This document shows, in pieces, positions 27,257-34,798 of a stretch of 64,000 nucleotides of DNA. The DNA lies in assembly GCA_049322755.1 (NCBI GenBank), contig JBMOQX010000033.1, positions 1 through 64,000 of the forward strand. Direction: 5' to 3'. Source of the stretch: DATIUV01 sp049322755. GTDB lineage: Bacteria > Pseudomonadota > Gammaproteobacteria > Burkholderiales > UBA6910. The stretch's first letter is position 1; each line of letters begins with the position of its first letter. Both the position numbers and the translations under genes were made by a program. The notes under the pieces were generated by a model. It had not been told where the DNA came from and did no database searches. It saw nothing but the letters and a program-made list of their open reading frames with translations.

Positions 27257-27392
27257 CCGGCGCGGCGGCGCGGGCGCGTCGAGCGCGAACCCTCGGCCCG
27301 TCGCCGCGCCGCCTTGGAGGCCAGATTAAATATTGCCATCTGCATCATATTGTATTAAGTTGTGAAACAAACGCAATGATAATTGAGTTGCC
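27257..27392. promoter_or_regulatory. AT-rich divergent promoter region between hyfB and a ribbon-helix-helix gene
   Basis: About 60 bases (27323-27385) are strongly AT-rich in an otherwise 67% GC window, including TTAAATATTG and ATCATATTGTATTAAG followed by CAATGATAATTG. The segments ATCATATTG and CAATGAT are a loose inverted pair. This must hold the hyf operon promoter (leftward) and that of the RHH regulator (rightward); an RHH operator here is a reasonable inference. Confidence 0.5.
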
Positions 27393-27590
27393 ATGTCACC
27401 GACCGAAAACCGGACGGCCCGCCTCACGGTACTGGTTGATCCGCGGAAGAAAAAGCTGTTCGAGGAAATCTGCGCGGCCCAGGACCTGACGCCGTCGCAA
27501 GTGGTTCGCAAGCTGATCCGGCAGTACATCATCGAAAACGCCGGCGACCGGGCGCTGCCCGACTGGCTGAAAGGCCCCCCCGGCGTCTGA
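27393..27590 (+). CDS. Ribbon-helix-helix (CopG/Arc-type) DNA-binding protein
   Basis: 65 residues. The pattern RLTVLVDPRKKKLFEEICAA (beta strand, then helix 1) followed by LTPSQVVRKLIRQYIIE (turn SQ and helix 2) is the ribbon-helix-helix fold, where the Arg/Thr-bearing strand of a dimer enters the major groove. No toxin gene follows, so a toxin-antitoxin role is unlikely; the head-to-head position with hyfB suggests control of the hyf operon and/or itself. ATG at 27393; the SD is weak (GAG 5 bases upstream). Confidence 0.8.
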   Translation: MSPTENRTARLTVLVDPRKKKLFEEICAAQDLTPSQVVRKLIRQYIIENAGDRALPDWLKGPPGV

Positions 27591-27753
27591 CCCGGCCCAA
27601 TCCGGTGGGCCTCACGGAGCCGGCGCGCCGCGCCGAGACAGGTTTCCGGAGCGCACCTTGAGCGGGTACCCTGGGTCGCCGCCCGCCGGAGCCGCGCCGC
27701 GCGTTTTAATGCCGCCATAAGAATCACCTATCGGAACGTGGAATGCGTTCGCC

Positions 27754-27759
27754 TATACT
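27754..27759 (+). promoter_or_regulatory. Sigma-70-like -10 element upstream of the TauE/SafE unit
   Basis: TATACT lies 39 bases before the GTG of the small membrane protein, in a gap (27591-27797) that otherwise is GC-rich and holds no gene. No convincing -35 box was found 17 bases upstream, so an activator may be needed or this is chance. Confidence 0.3.
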
Positions 27760-27797
27760 CCTGCGCTTGCGGTGCCCCGACGGGAGGAGGAGATCTC

Positions 27798-28046
27798 GTG
27801 GCCAGCGGACCCAGACCGGTGGGCAGGATGCTCGCCTACGGTGCCATCACCGGTGTGCTTTACCTGCTGTTGTTTCTTTACGCCGAACCCATCATGCGGC
27901 TTTATCTGCGGCCGGACGGCCTTTACTGGCTGCTGCCGGTCGTGATCGCGTTTGCGTTCTCCCTCGCCCACGGCGCGTTCACCGGCTACTTCTGGGACGT
28001 GCTCGGCGTGCAGGGCAAGTCCGGCGCCAAGAAAGCGAAGGGCTGA
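27798..28046 (+). CDS. Small two-helix membrane protein preceding the TauE/SafE permease
   Basis: 82 residues with two transmembrane helices (about 12-32, YGAITGVLYLLLFLYAEPIM, and about 45-66, LLPVVIAFAFSLAHGAFTG) and a Lys-rich tail (SGAKKAKG). GTG at 27798 has an excellent SD (GGGAGGAGGAG). Its TGA is directly followed by the ATG of the permease, so it is co-expressed and probably an accessory or stability subunit. Family not recognised. Confidence 0.75.
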   Translation: MASGPRPVGRMLAYGAITGVLYLLLFLYAEPIMRLYLRPDGLYWLLPVVIAFAFSLAHGAFTGYFWDVLGVQGKSGAKKAKG

Positions 28047-29117
28047 ATGGAAGATCTGGCGAGCCATTTCATCGAGCTCACTCCCGGCCGGGTGCTGTTC
28101 CTCCTTCTGGTCGGATTCATCGGCGGCCTGGTCTCCGGCTTCATCGGCTCGGGCGGGGCGTTCGTGCTCACGCCGGGCATGATGAGCATGGGCGTCTCCG
28201 GCGTGGTGGCGGTGGCGAGCAATATCTGCCACAAGTTCCCCAAGGCCATGGTGGGCGCCTACAAGCGCAACAAGTACGGCCACGTGGACATCAAGCTGGG
28301 CCTGTACATGGCGGCGACCGCCGCGCTGGGCGTCTGGGTGGGGGCCATCATCCAGCAGCAGATCAAGACCGCCTACGGCGAGGCCGGCTCCAGCCTTTAC
28401 GTGAGCGTCGCGTTCGTCGTGGTGCTGCTGATCGTCGGCACCTGGGTCCTCATCGATGCCTGGAACATCTACCGGCGCGGCGGCGATCACGCCGAGGAAA
28501 CCGGGCGGCTGGCGCGCTGGGTCCAGAGCGTGGAAATCCCGGGCACGATGGTCAGTTTCAAGGTGGCCAAGGTGCGGGTATCGCTGCTGTTCATCGCGCC
28601 GCTGGGTTTCGCCACCGGCCTGCTCGCCGCCACCATCGCGGTGGGCGGTTTCATCGGTGTGCCCGGCATGATCTACCTGCTGGGGGCGCCCAGCATGGTG
28701 GCGAGTGCCACCGAGCTGGTGATCGCCTTCGTCATGGGGCTGGTGGGCACGGTCAAGTACGCCATGCACGGCCTGGTGGACATCCGGCTGGCGATGATCA
28801 TCCTGGCGGGATCGCTGTTCGGCATCCAGCTCGGCGCCATCGGCACCACCTACGTGAAGCCCTACATGATCAAGGTGGTGATGGGCGCCATCATGATGAT
28901 CGTCGCGGCGAGCCGGGCGCTGGTGGTGCCCGTCTATCTCACCCAGCTCGGCAAGATGGGTCTCGAGGAAACCACCATGACCGTGCTGAAGAACGTCAGT
29001 TTCGTGTGCATGGTGGGCGCCCTGCTGGTGGGCGCCCTGATCATCCTCGGGGCGATGTTCCGGGGACATCGTGACCACAAGCTGAACGCTGCGGAAGAGG
29101 AGCCGCTACCGGAATAG
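28047..29117 (+). CDS. TauE/SafE family permease
   Basis: 356 residues, about eight to nine transmembrane helices in two similar halves. The first half begins with FIGGLVSGFIGSGGAFVLTPGM and the second with GFATGLLAATIAVGGFIGVPGM; these paired glycine-rich motifs define the TauE/SafE group, which exports or imports sulfite, sulfoacetate and other small organic anions. The C-terminus ends in an acidic cytoplasmic tail. The substrate here cannot be told; a SulP transporter follows convergently. Start ATG immediately after the previous stop. Confidence 0.88.
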   Translation: MEDLASHFIELTPGRVLFLLLVGFIGGLVSGFIGSGGAFVLTPGMMSMGVSGVVAVASNICHKFPKAMVGAYKRNKYGHVDIKLGLYMAATAALGVWVGAIIQQQIKTAYGEAGSSLYVSVAFVVVLLIVGTWVLIDAWNIYRRGGDHAEETGRLARWVQSVEIPGTMVSFKVAKVRVSLLFIAPLGFATGLLAATIAVGGFIGVPGMIYLLGAPSMVASATELVIAFVMGLVGTVKYAMHGLVDIRLAMIILAGSLFGIQLGAIGTTYVKPYMIKVVMGAIMMIVAASRALVVPVYLTQLGKMGLEETTMTVLKNVSFVCMVGALLVGALIILGAMFRGHRDHKLNAAEEEPLPE

Positions 29118-29162
29118 GCCCGGCGCGGCAATGCGCCGCGAGGTCCCCGGACCGCGGGAACC

Positions 29163-30989
29163 TCAGGTGCCCATGGAGCTGCGCGCCGAGCTCAGTTCGT
29201 TCGCCGGGCGCGGGTCACCGTTTGGAAGTCGCTCGTGGCACTGGCGGAAGATCCGCACGGCGCAGTGCCGGCAGATCTCCGGGTCGAGCCGGGGATAGAT
29301 CTTCTCGATCGCGTGGGTCTTCACCGGGAAGACGTTGTCCTCGCCGATCTCCTGCAGATAGCCCCCCTTGCGCAGCAGTTCCAGCGGCGCCCGCTTCAGC
29401 CGATAGAAGTAGAGCCCGCCGCCCAGGCGCCGCCGCCGCCGCGCCTCCTGCGCCAGCATCTCCGCGCCGGCGACGTCGATGAAGTTGATTCCGCTCGCGA
29501 CCACCAGCACGTGCTTCTGCTGCCGGTTGCGCTCGTCCACGTCCTGCAGCGCCTGCTGCACGTGGTCCACCGCACCGAAGAACAGCGAGCCGTTGATGCG
29601 CAGCATCTTCAGCTGCGGACAGTCGGGCAGGCCGGTCTCCGCATTGAAGTGGTAGCTGCCTTCCGCGGGATCGGGCTTCACGTCGAGCACCAGCGGCCGC
29701 GACGTGCGGCTCAGGTAAACCAGCAGCGACAGCAGGATGCCGGCGTAGATCGCGAACTCCAGATCCAGCAGCAGCGTCGCGAAGAAGGTCACCGCCAGCA
29801 CCGCGCTCTCCGAGCGGCTGGTGCGCAGGATGCCGCGGATGTGGTGCACGTCGATCAGTCCCCACGCCACCAGGAACAGGATCGCCGCCATGGCCGGGAT
29901 CGGCAGATAGGCGGCCAGCGGCGCCACCGCCAGCAGGATCACCACCAGGAACACCGCGGACAGCACCGCCGCCAGCGGCGTCCTGGCGCCAGCCTCGTAA
30001 TTCAGGCCGCTGCGATTGAACGACCCGCTGGAGGCATAGCCGGAGAAGAACGCGCCGGCGATGTTGGACAGCCCCTGGCCGATGAACTCCTGGTTGCCGT
30101 CGATGCGCTGCTCCGATTTCACGGCGATGCTGCGGGCGATGGAGACGGCTTCGGTGAGCGCCAGCATGGTGACCGCGAATGCGATCGGTGCGGTCTGGCG
30201 GATCGCCTCCATGGACAGGTCGGGCGCGGAGAGCGGCGGCAGCCCGCCCGGCAGCGCCCCGACCGTGGCGATGCCGGTGGCGACGCCGTCGAAGCCCCAC
30301 TGCAGGCCCAGGGCGAACAGGCTGCCCACGACCATGGCGACGATCATGTAGGGCACTTTCGGAATCAGGCGCCGGGCCAGGACGCCGGTGACCAGCGTGA
30401 CGAGGCTGACCGCCAGGATGTAGGGATTGATGTCGTCGATCTGACCTGCGAACTGTACCAGCGTGTCGACGAAGGACGAGCCCCGCTCGATGGTGACGCC
30501 GAAGAAGTTGCGGATCTGCGACGCGAAGATCAGCAGCGCGGCGCCGGCGGTGAAGCCGACGATCACGGTGTGGGAGATGAAGTTGACCAGCGTGCCCATG
30601 CGGGCGAGGCCCATGGCGAGTTGCATGGCGCCGGTCAGGAACGTCAGCGTCAGCACCAGCTTGATGTACTCGGCGCTGCCGGGCTCGGCCAGCGGGCTGA
30701 CGGTGGCAAACACCACCAGCGAGATGGCGTTGGTGGGGCCGGAAATGAGGTGCCAGGACGAGCCGAACAGCGCCGCCACCACCGCCGGGACCATGGCGGC
30801 GTAGAGGCCGTACTCGGGCGGCATTCCGGCCAGCGTGGCGAAGGCCACGCCTTGGGGCAGCACCACCACTGCGGAGGTCAGCCCCGCCAGCAGGTCGGCG
30901 CGCAGCGCCTCCCGTGTCAGCCGAGGCCACCACAGCAGAAACGGGAACGCCCGGCGAAGCCAGGCGGGATATTGAGGTTCGGCGCCCAA
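29163..30989 (-). CDS. SulP family anion permease with STAS domain and cysteine-containing tail
   Basis: 608 residues. The transport core (about 1-420, 12-14 helices) has the SulP signatures VVLPQGVAFATLAGMPPEYGLYAAMVP and GPTNAISLVVFA, and the later GYASSGSFNRSGLNYEAGARTPLA. The STAS domain follows (about 450-555; FFGAVDHVQQAL, VASGINFIDVAGAEML). SulP members carry sulfate, bicarbonate or dicarboxylates; the substrate is not readable here. The last 40 residues contain CRHCAVRIFRQC (about 573-584), an unusual CxxC..C tail. TTG at 30989 is the first usable start; an ATG two bases upstream is out of frame. Confidence 0.9.
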   Translation of the reverse strand: MGAEPQYPAWLRRAFPFLLWWPRLTREALRADLLAGLTSAVVVLPQGVAFATLAGMPPEYGLYAAMVPAVVAALFGSSWHLISGPTNAISLVVFATVSPLAEPGSAEYIKLVLTLTFLTGAMQLAMGLARMGTLVNFISHTVIVGFTAGAALLIFASQIRNFFGVTIERGSSFVDTLVQFAGQIDDINPYILAVSLVTLVTGVLARRLIPKVPYMIVAMVVGSLFALGLQWGFDGVATGIATVGALPGGLPPLSAPDLSMEAIRQTAPIAFAVTMLALTEAVSIARSIAVKSEQRIDGNQEFIGQGLSNIAGAFFSGYASSGSFNRSGLNYEAGARTPLAAVLSAVFLVVILLAVAPLAAYLPIPAMAAILFLVAWGLIDVHHIRGILRTSRSESAVLAVTFFATLLLDLEFAIYAGILLSLLVYLSRTSRPLVLDVKPDPAEGSYHFNAETGLPDCPQLKMLRINGSLFFGAVDHVQQALQDVDERNRQQKHVLVVASGINFIDVAGAEMLAQEARRRRRLGGGLYFYRLKRAPLELLRKGGYLQEIGEDNVFPVKTHAIEKIYPRLDPEICRHCAVRIFRQCHERLPNGDPRPANELSSARSSMGT

Positions 30990-30991
30990 AG

Positions 30992-31004
30992 CATAAGGAT
31001 TATG
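30992..31004. promoter_or_regulatory. CATAA-GGA-TTATG inverted repeat in the divergent SulP/cytochrome gap
   Basis: A 5-3-5 perfect inverted repeat right upstream of the SulP start, in a locally AT-rich patch. Possible operator for SulP. The gap (30990-31131) also holds TTGCTT (31085) and TTACAC (31108) at 17-bp spacing, a weak promoter for the rightward cytochromes. Short symmetry like this can occur by chance. Confidence 0.3.
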
Positions 31005-31131
31005 TTATGAATTGCGCCCGGCGGGCAAACCGCGATTCGGCCGGGGAGGGTGCTGCGGCGGTATCCGTTGACCGTCCGGGGGCCTTGCTTCAAAATTCCC
31101 GCTTTTCTTACACGCCTTCACCTACATAACG

Positions 31132-31461
31132 ATGAAAAGATCATTGCTTGCAGCAGCGGGGCTTGCGCTCCTCGCGGCGGCGACGGGAGGACACGCCGCT
31201 GGCAACGCGGAGGCCGGAAAACAGAAGAGCGCCATGTGCGCCGGCTGTCACGGCATTCCCGGTTATCGCACCGCCTATCCGGAGGTGTACCCCGTGCCCA
31301 AGCTCGGCGGCCAGCACCCCGAGTACCTGGTGGCGGCGCTGGAGGCCTACAAATCCGGGGCGCGCAAGCACCCGTCCATGACGGCCATCGCTGGCAGCCT
31401 GTCGGCACAGGACATGGCGGACCTGGCGGCGTACTACGGCGGCCAGGGGAGCGGCAAATGA
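31132..31461 (+). CDS. Periplasmic monoheme cytochrome c (c553/c4-half type)
   Basis: 109 residues with a Sec signal peptide (cleavage after HAAG region, about residue 23). One heme site: C36-AG-C39-H40, with M83 (HPSMTAIAG) as the likely sixth ligand, followed by LSAQDMADLAAYYGGQ. This is the class I fold of each half of cytochrome c4. It would ferry electrons in the periplasm, for example to the cbb3 oxidase. It overlaps the next cytochrome gene by 4 bases (ATGA). Confidence 0.93.
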   Translation: MKRSLLAAAGLALLAAATGGHAAGNAEAGKQKSAMCAGCHGIPGYRTAYPEVYPVPKLGGQHPEYLVAALEAYKSGARKHPSMTAIAGSLSAQDMADLAAYYGGQGSGK

Positions 31462-31808
31462 CCGGCGTGGAGAAGGCGAAGATGCGCGCGATGAAGAAGG
31501 GCATTTTGCTGGCGGCACTGCTGGCCGTCGGGGCGCCGGCGCTGGCGGCGGATGTCGCCGCCGGGCAGAAGCTCGCGGCCGAGGTGTGCGCCGCCTGCCA
31601 CGGTCCCGACGGCAACAGCCCGAATCCGCAGTTTCCCATCATCGCCGGCCAGCACAAGGACTACCTCCAGCACTCGCTGGAAGGCTACAAGACCGGCAAG
31701 CGCCAGAACGCGATCATGCAGGGCTTCGCGGCCAATCTGAGCGCCCAGGACATCGCCAATCTGGCGGCGTACTTCTCTCAGCAGCAGGGCCTGGTGACGA
31801 AATACTGA
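31458..31808 (+). CDS. Second periplasmic monoheme cytochrome c
   Basis: 116 residues from the ATG at 31458, which has GGGGAG at good spacing inside the previous gene; ATGs at 31482 and 31491 would give a shorter signal peptide. The signal peptide ends at APALAADV. Heme binding C44-AA-C47-H48, probable axial M87 (NAIMQGFAANLSAQD). It is paralogous to the preceding cytochrome (shared AGQH..YL..LE.YK.G.R pattern); the pair looks like a cytochrome c4 split into two genes. Stop at 31806-31808. Confidence 0.92.
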   Translation: MTGVEKAKMRAMKKGILLAALLAVGAPALAADVAAGQKLAAEVCAACHGPDGNSPNPQFPIIAGQHKDYLQHSLEGYKTGKRQNAIMQGFAANLSAQDIANLAAYFSQQQGLVTKY

Positions 31809-31857
31809 TTCCAGCGCGGCGGATCGAAGCCAGCGGGGCGCGGTGACGTGCCCCGTT

Positions 31858-32289
31858 TCATTTGGCGGCGAGCCGCTCCAGGCAGTCGAGGTAGAACGCG
31901 GCGTCCGGCGGCGTCCCGTCGCGGTTCGCCCGCCAGAGCATCTCTCCCAGGCAGTCGATGGCGGCATGCAGCGCTTCGTGGCGCGAGCCGCGGGCCGCCA
32001 CTGCGGCGTCGAAGCGCTGGCGCACGCCCGGCGGCTGGTCGATGGACAGCTGCTCTTCCAGCGCCAGGTGCATCGCCAGGTGCAGAAACGGGTTGGTCTC
32101 GCCCATCTCGGGGAAATACTCCATCTCCGCGTAGCGCCCGGGGTCGTCCAGCACGCCGTGGTACTCGGGATGCTCGATCGCGATGGCCACCGCGGTGCGC
32201 TCGAGACCTTCCAGCGGCTCATCCGCCCGGTACTTGCGCCAGGCGCCGAAGAAAAACCGGCGGGCCTGGTGGCGGGTGGGCTGGAACAT
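31858..32289 (-). CDS. DUF1841 family protein
   Basis: 143 residues starting MFQPTRHQARRFFFGAWRKY, with HPEYH and the central MGETNPFLHLAMHLALEEQ. This is the DUF1841 pattern; no function is established for the family. It sits downstream of nth on the same strand, a neighbourhood seen in betaproteobacteria. It is cytoplasmic, mostly helical, with several conserved His that could bind metal (inference). Confidence 0.85.
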   Translation of the reverse strand: MFQPTRHQARRFFFGAWRKYRADEPLEGLERTAVAIAIEHPEYHGVLDDPGRYAEMEYFPEMGETNPFLHLAMHLALEEQLSIDQPPGVRQRFDAAVAARGSRHEALHAAIDCLGEMLWRANRDGTPPDAAFYLDCLERLAAK

Positions 32290-32346
32290 GGCGATGGGCG
32301 ACGAGTGATGGGTAGCGGGTAATGCGCGATGGGCGATGGGTGTGCC
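32290..32346. repeat. Degenerate GATGGG(C/T) short repeats between nth and the DUF1841 gene
   Basis: The gap contains GATGGGCGA, GTGATGGGTA, GCGGGTAATG, GCGATGGGCGATGGGT in a row, then CCTCACCCCTCACCC which is complementary in sense, so the region can fold. Irregular units of 7-10 bases; no gene here. Such low-complexity stretches are common intergenic filler in GC-rich betaproteobacteria. Confidence 0.5.
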
Positions 32347-32991
32347 TCACCCCTCACCCGTCACCGTCTTTCCGCGGTACTCGCACAGGTCGCGGATCGA
32401 ACATGACGGGCACTCCGGCTTGCGCGCCTTGCACACGTAACGGCCGTGCAGGATCAGCCAGTGGTGGGCGTCCTTGAGAAACTCCCTCGGCGTCAGCCGC
32501 GCGAGACGATCCTCCACCTCGCGCACGGTCCTGCCCGGGGCGATGCCGGTGCGGTTGGCGACGCGGAAGATGTGGGTGTCCACTGCGATGGTGGGTTCGC
32601 CGAACGCGGTGTTCAGCACCACGTTGGCGGTTTTGCGGCCGACGCCCGGCAGCCGCTCCAGCGCTTCGCGGGAGGCGGGCACCTCGCCGCCATGCTCCTC
32701 CGCCAGCAGGCGGCAGGCGGCGATCACGTTCTTCGCCTTGGTGCGGTAGAGGCCGATGGTCCTGATGTGCTCGGCGAGCCGCTCCTCGCCCAGGTCCAGC
32801 AGCTTCTGCGGCGTGTTGGCGACCGGAAACAGCTTGCGCGTCGCCAGGTTGACGCTCTTGTCGGTGGCCTGGGCGGAGAGGATCACCGCCACCAGCAGCT
32901 CGAACGGCGTGCGGTACTCCAGCTCGGTGGTGGGGGCCGGATTGGCTGCCCGCAGCCGCGCGAAGATCTCCCGGCGCTTCTCCGCGTTCAT
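32347..32991 (-). CDS. nth: Endonuclease III
   Basis: DNA glycosylase/AP lyase for oxidised pyrimidines. 214 residues with the helix-hairpin-helix LPGVGRKTANVV; catalytic K120 and D138 fall at the same positions as in the E. coli enzyme. The [4Fe-4S] cluster cysteines are C187, C194, C197 and C203 (CKARKPECPSCSIRDLC). ATG at 32991. It follows the rnf genes on the same strand, as in many proteobacteria (rnf-nth), separated here by an extra 138-residue gene. Confidence 0.97.
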   Translation of the reverse strand: MNAEKRREIFARLRAANPAPTTELEYRTPFELLVAVILSAQATDKSVNLATRKLFPVANTPQKLLDLGEERLAEHIRTIGLYRTKAKNVIAACRLLAEEHGGEVPASREALERLPGVGRKTANVVLNTAFGEPTIAVDTHIFRVANRTGIAPGRTVREVEDRLARLTPREFLKDAHHWLILHGRYVCKARKPECPSCSIRDLCEYRGKTVTGEG

Positions 32992-33034
32992 CGCTTGACG
33001 GTGAAGTGAAGCGGCGTCTCCGCGGTGAGGGTCA

Positions 33035-33451
33035 TCACATATGGCGGTAGCGGCCCACCTCGGGGCCTGGCGCGCGCGGAGAGGCGGCGGTTTCCTGGCG
33101 CAGGCCGGTCAGGAACGCCGCGTGCTCCTCCTCCAGGCGGTGCAGCTCGTCGCCGGTCAGGCGCGGCAGCAGCGTGCCCTCGATGAAGCCGCCCAGGTCG
33201 GCGAGCGACGTGCTCCAGCCGTACTGGTGGAGGTGGAAATCGTGGAACGCGTGCTGGCCGTAGGGGAATTCCTGGAACTCGGGACCCTTGATGGCCGCCA
33301 GGTCGCGGTCGGCTGCAACCCGCGCCTTGGCCCAGTCGAACCACCAGCGGCAGTACTTCTCCTGCAGGTCCATGCCGAGCCCGTTGCGCTCGAAAAACGC
33401 GTAGATGCTGACGCGGTTGGCGCGCCCGCTGAAGGGAAAGTGTCCGGCCAT
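33035..33451 (-). CDS. Unknown protein between rnfE and nth
   Basis: 138 residues, rich in aromatic residues and His (GQHAFHDFHLHQYGW, WWFDWAKAR). ATG at 33451 has a strong SD (GAGGAGAA). It has no signal peptide, no transmembrane helix and no Cys motif; the single Cys is in KYCRWWF. It is not RnfH by length or sequence. It lies 22 bp after rnfE, so it is probably co-transcribed with the Rnf genes. I do not recognise the family. Confidence 0.7.
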   Translation of the reverse strand: MAGHFPFSGRANRVSIYAFFERNGLGMDLQEKYCRWWFDWAKARVAADRDLAAIKGPEFQEFPYGQHAFHDFHLHQYGWSTSLADLGGFIEGTLLPRLTGDELHRLEEEHAAFLTGLRQETAASPRAPGPEVGRYRHM

Positions 33452-33473
33452 GGGGTTCTCCTCGTGAAATGGA

Positions 33474-34148
33474 TCAGGCGGCGGCCGCCGCGGTCCCGTG
33501 GGCGCGGGCGGCGCGGCGGCGGTCGATGGCGTTCTTGGCGGCGATCATCAGCCCCAGGCCGATGAACGCGCCCGGCGGCAGCGCCGCCAGCAGGAACCCG
33601 GGGTAGTCGGGTATCACCGTGATCTGGGCCGCACGCGCCGCCTCGCCCAGCGCCAGGTGGGCGTTGACCAGCAGCGTGCCTTTGCCCGCGAGTTCCCGCA
33701 TCGCGCCCAGGAGCGTGAGCACCAGCGTGAGCCCGAGCCCCATCATCAGGCCGTCGAACGCGGCCGCCAGCGGCGGCTGCTTGGAGGCGAACGCCTCCGC
33801 GCGCGCCAGCACAATGCAGTTGGTGACGATCAGCGGCACGAAGATGCCCAGCACCAGGTAGAGCTCGTGCAGGTAGGCGTACATGAACAGCTGCACCACC
33901 GTCACCAGGGTGGCGATGATGAGCACGAACACCGGGATGCGGATTTCGGGCGGCACCAGGTGGCGCACCAGCGACACCGCCAGGCTGGTCATCGCCATGA
34001 CGAACGCCGTGGCGAGACCGAGGCTCACGCTGTTGACCACGGTGCCGCTGATGGCGAGCAGCGGACACAGGCCCAGCAGCTGCACCAGCCCCGGGTTCTG
34101 GTTCCAGACGCCGTTGCTGCCGATGTCGCGGTAAGCAAGCTCGTTCAC
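33474..34148 (-). CDS. rnfE: Rnf complex subunit E
   Basis: 224 residues, six transmembrane helices; one of the paired inverted NqrD/E-RnfA/E subunits that hold an intramembrane [2Fe-2S] site. Signatures: NPGLVQLLGLCPLLAIS (Cys near residue 29) and VPLIVTNCIVLARAEAFA (Cys near residue 112), which supply cluster ligands together with RnfA. GTG at 34148 overlaps the rnfG stop (GTGA). A basic tail with RRRAARAHG follows the last helix. Confidence 0.95.
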   Translation of the reverse strand: MNELAYRDIGSNGVWNQNPGLVQLLGLCPLLAISGTVVNSVSLGLATAFVMAMTSLAVSLVRHLVPPEIRIPVFVLIIATLVTVVQLFMYAYLHELYLVLGIFVPLIVTNCIVLARAEAFASKQPPLAAAFDGLMMGLGLTLVLTLLGAMRELAGKGTLLVNAHLALGEAARAAQITVIPDYPGFLLAALPPGAFIGLGLMIAAKNAIDRRRAARAHGTAAAAA

Positions 34149-34798
34149 GAGGGTTCGCTGTTTCCGGCAGCTGCGCCGGCTTCGTCGATCAGCATACTGC
34201 GGTGGGCGGCAAAATGCTCCAGCGCGCGTCGCGTCGCGTCCACCACCGCCCGCGGCGTGATGGTGGCGCCCGCCATGCTGTCGAATCCGCCGCCGTCCTT
34301 CTTCACCCGCCATTCGCCGGCGTCGCCGGACAGCTGGCGGCCGTCGAATCCGCGGATCCAGTCGCTCTTGGCGATTTCGATGTAATCGCCGAGGCCGGGC
34401 GTCTCGTTGTGGGACACCACGCGCACGCCCAGGACGCGCCCGTCCGGCGCAACGCCGATGATGAGCCGGATTTTACCGCCGTAGCCGTTGGGCGCAATCG
34501 CCTCCAGCGCGACGCCCGTCACGCGCCCATCGCGGCGCGCACGGTAGGCCAGGCCCGGCGCGTCGGTGCCCAGGCGCGGGTCGGCGGGCACGGCGACCGT
34601 ATCCTCCAGCAGATCGTTGTCATGCATCTCCGGCGGCAGCACCTGGTTCAGCAGCCGCAGCTTGGCCGCCTCCTCGGCGCGGGCGATCGGCTCCCGGGTC
34701 GCCTCGAACGTCGACGCCAGCAGCAGCGTCCCGATCAACGCGAACGCCAGCAGGATGAGCGCCCCGCGCAGCGTCGAGGTGCCCAGGGTCAGGGTCAT
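34145..34798 (-). CDS. rnfG: Rnf complex subunit G (covalent FMN)
   Basis: 217 residues: an N-terminal membrane anchor (about 10-32) and a periplasmic FMN domain. The flavinylation segment FDSMAGATIT is present, with T179 as the threonine that carries FMN after ApbE action. ATG at 34798 overlaps the rnfD stop (ATGA). No apbE gene is in the window. Role: relays electrons across the periplasmic side of the ferredoxin:NAD+ oxidoreductase. Confidence 0.95.
   Translation of the reverse strand: MTLTLGTSTLRGALILLAFALIGTLLLASTFEATREPIARAEEAAKLRLLNQVLPPEMHDNDLLEDTVAVPADPRLGTDAPGLAYRARRDGRVTGVALEAIAPNGYGGKIRLIIGVAPDGRVLGVRVVSHNETPGLGDYIEIAKSDWIRGFDGRQLSGDAGEWRVKKDGGGFDSMAGATITPRAVVDATRRALEHFAAHRSMLIDEAGAAAGNSEPS

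Noticed and set aside
27393..27590. Antitoxin of a toxin-antitoxin pair
   Set aside because: No small toxin gene lies next to the RHH gene on either side; the following genes are membrane proteins after a 207-bp gap.
32290..32346. Possible CRISPR-like array
   Set aside because: Units are 7-10 bases, irregular and without spacers; no cas genes anywhere in the window.
33035..33451. RnfH assignment for the gene after rnfE
   Set aside because: RnfH proteins are about 90 residues with a ubiquitin-like fold; this sequence is longer and shows none of that pattern.
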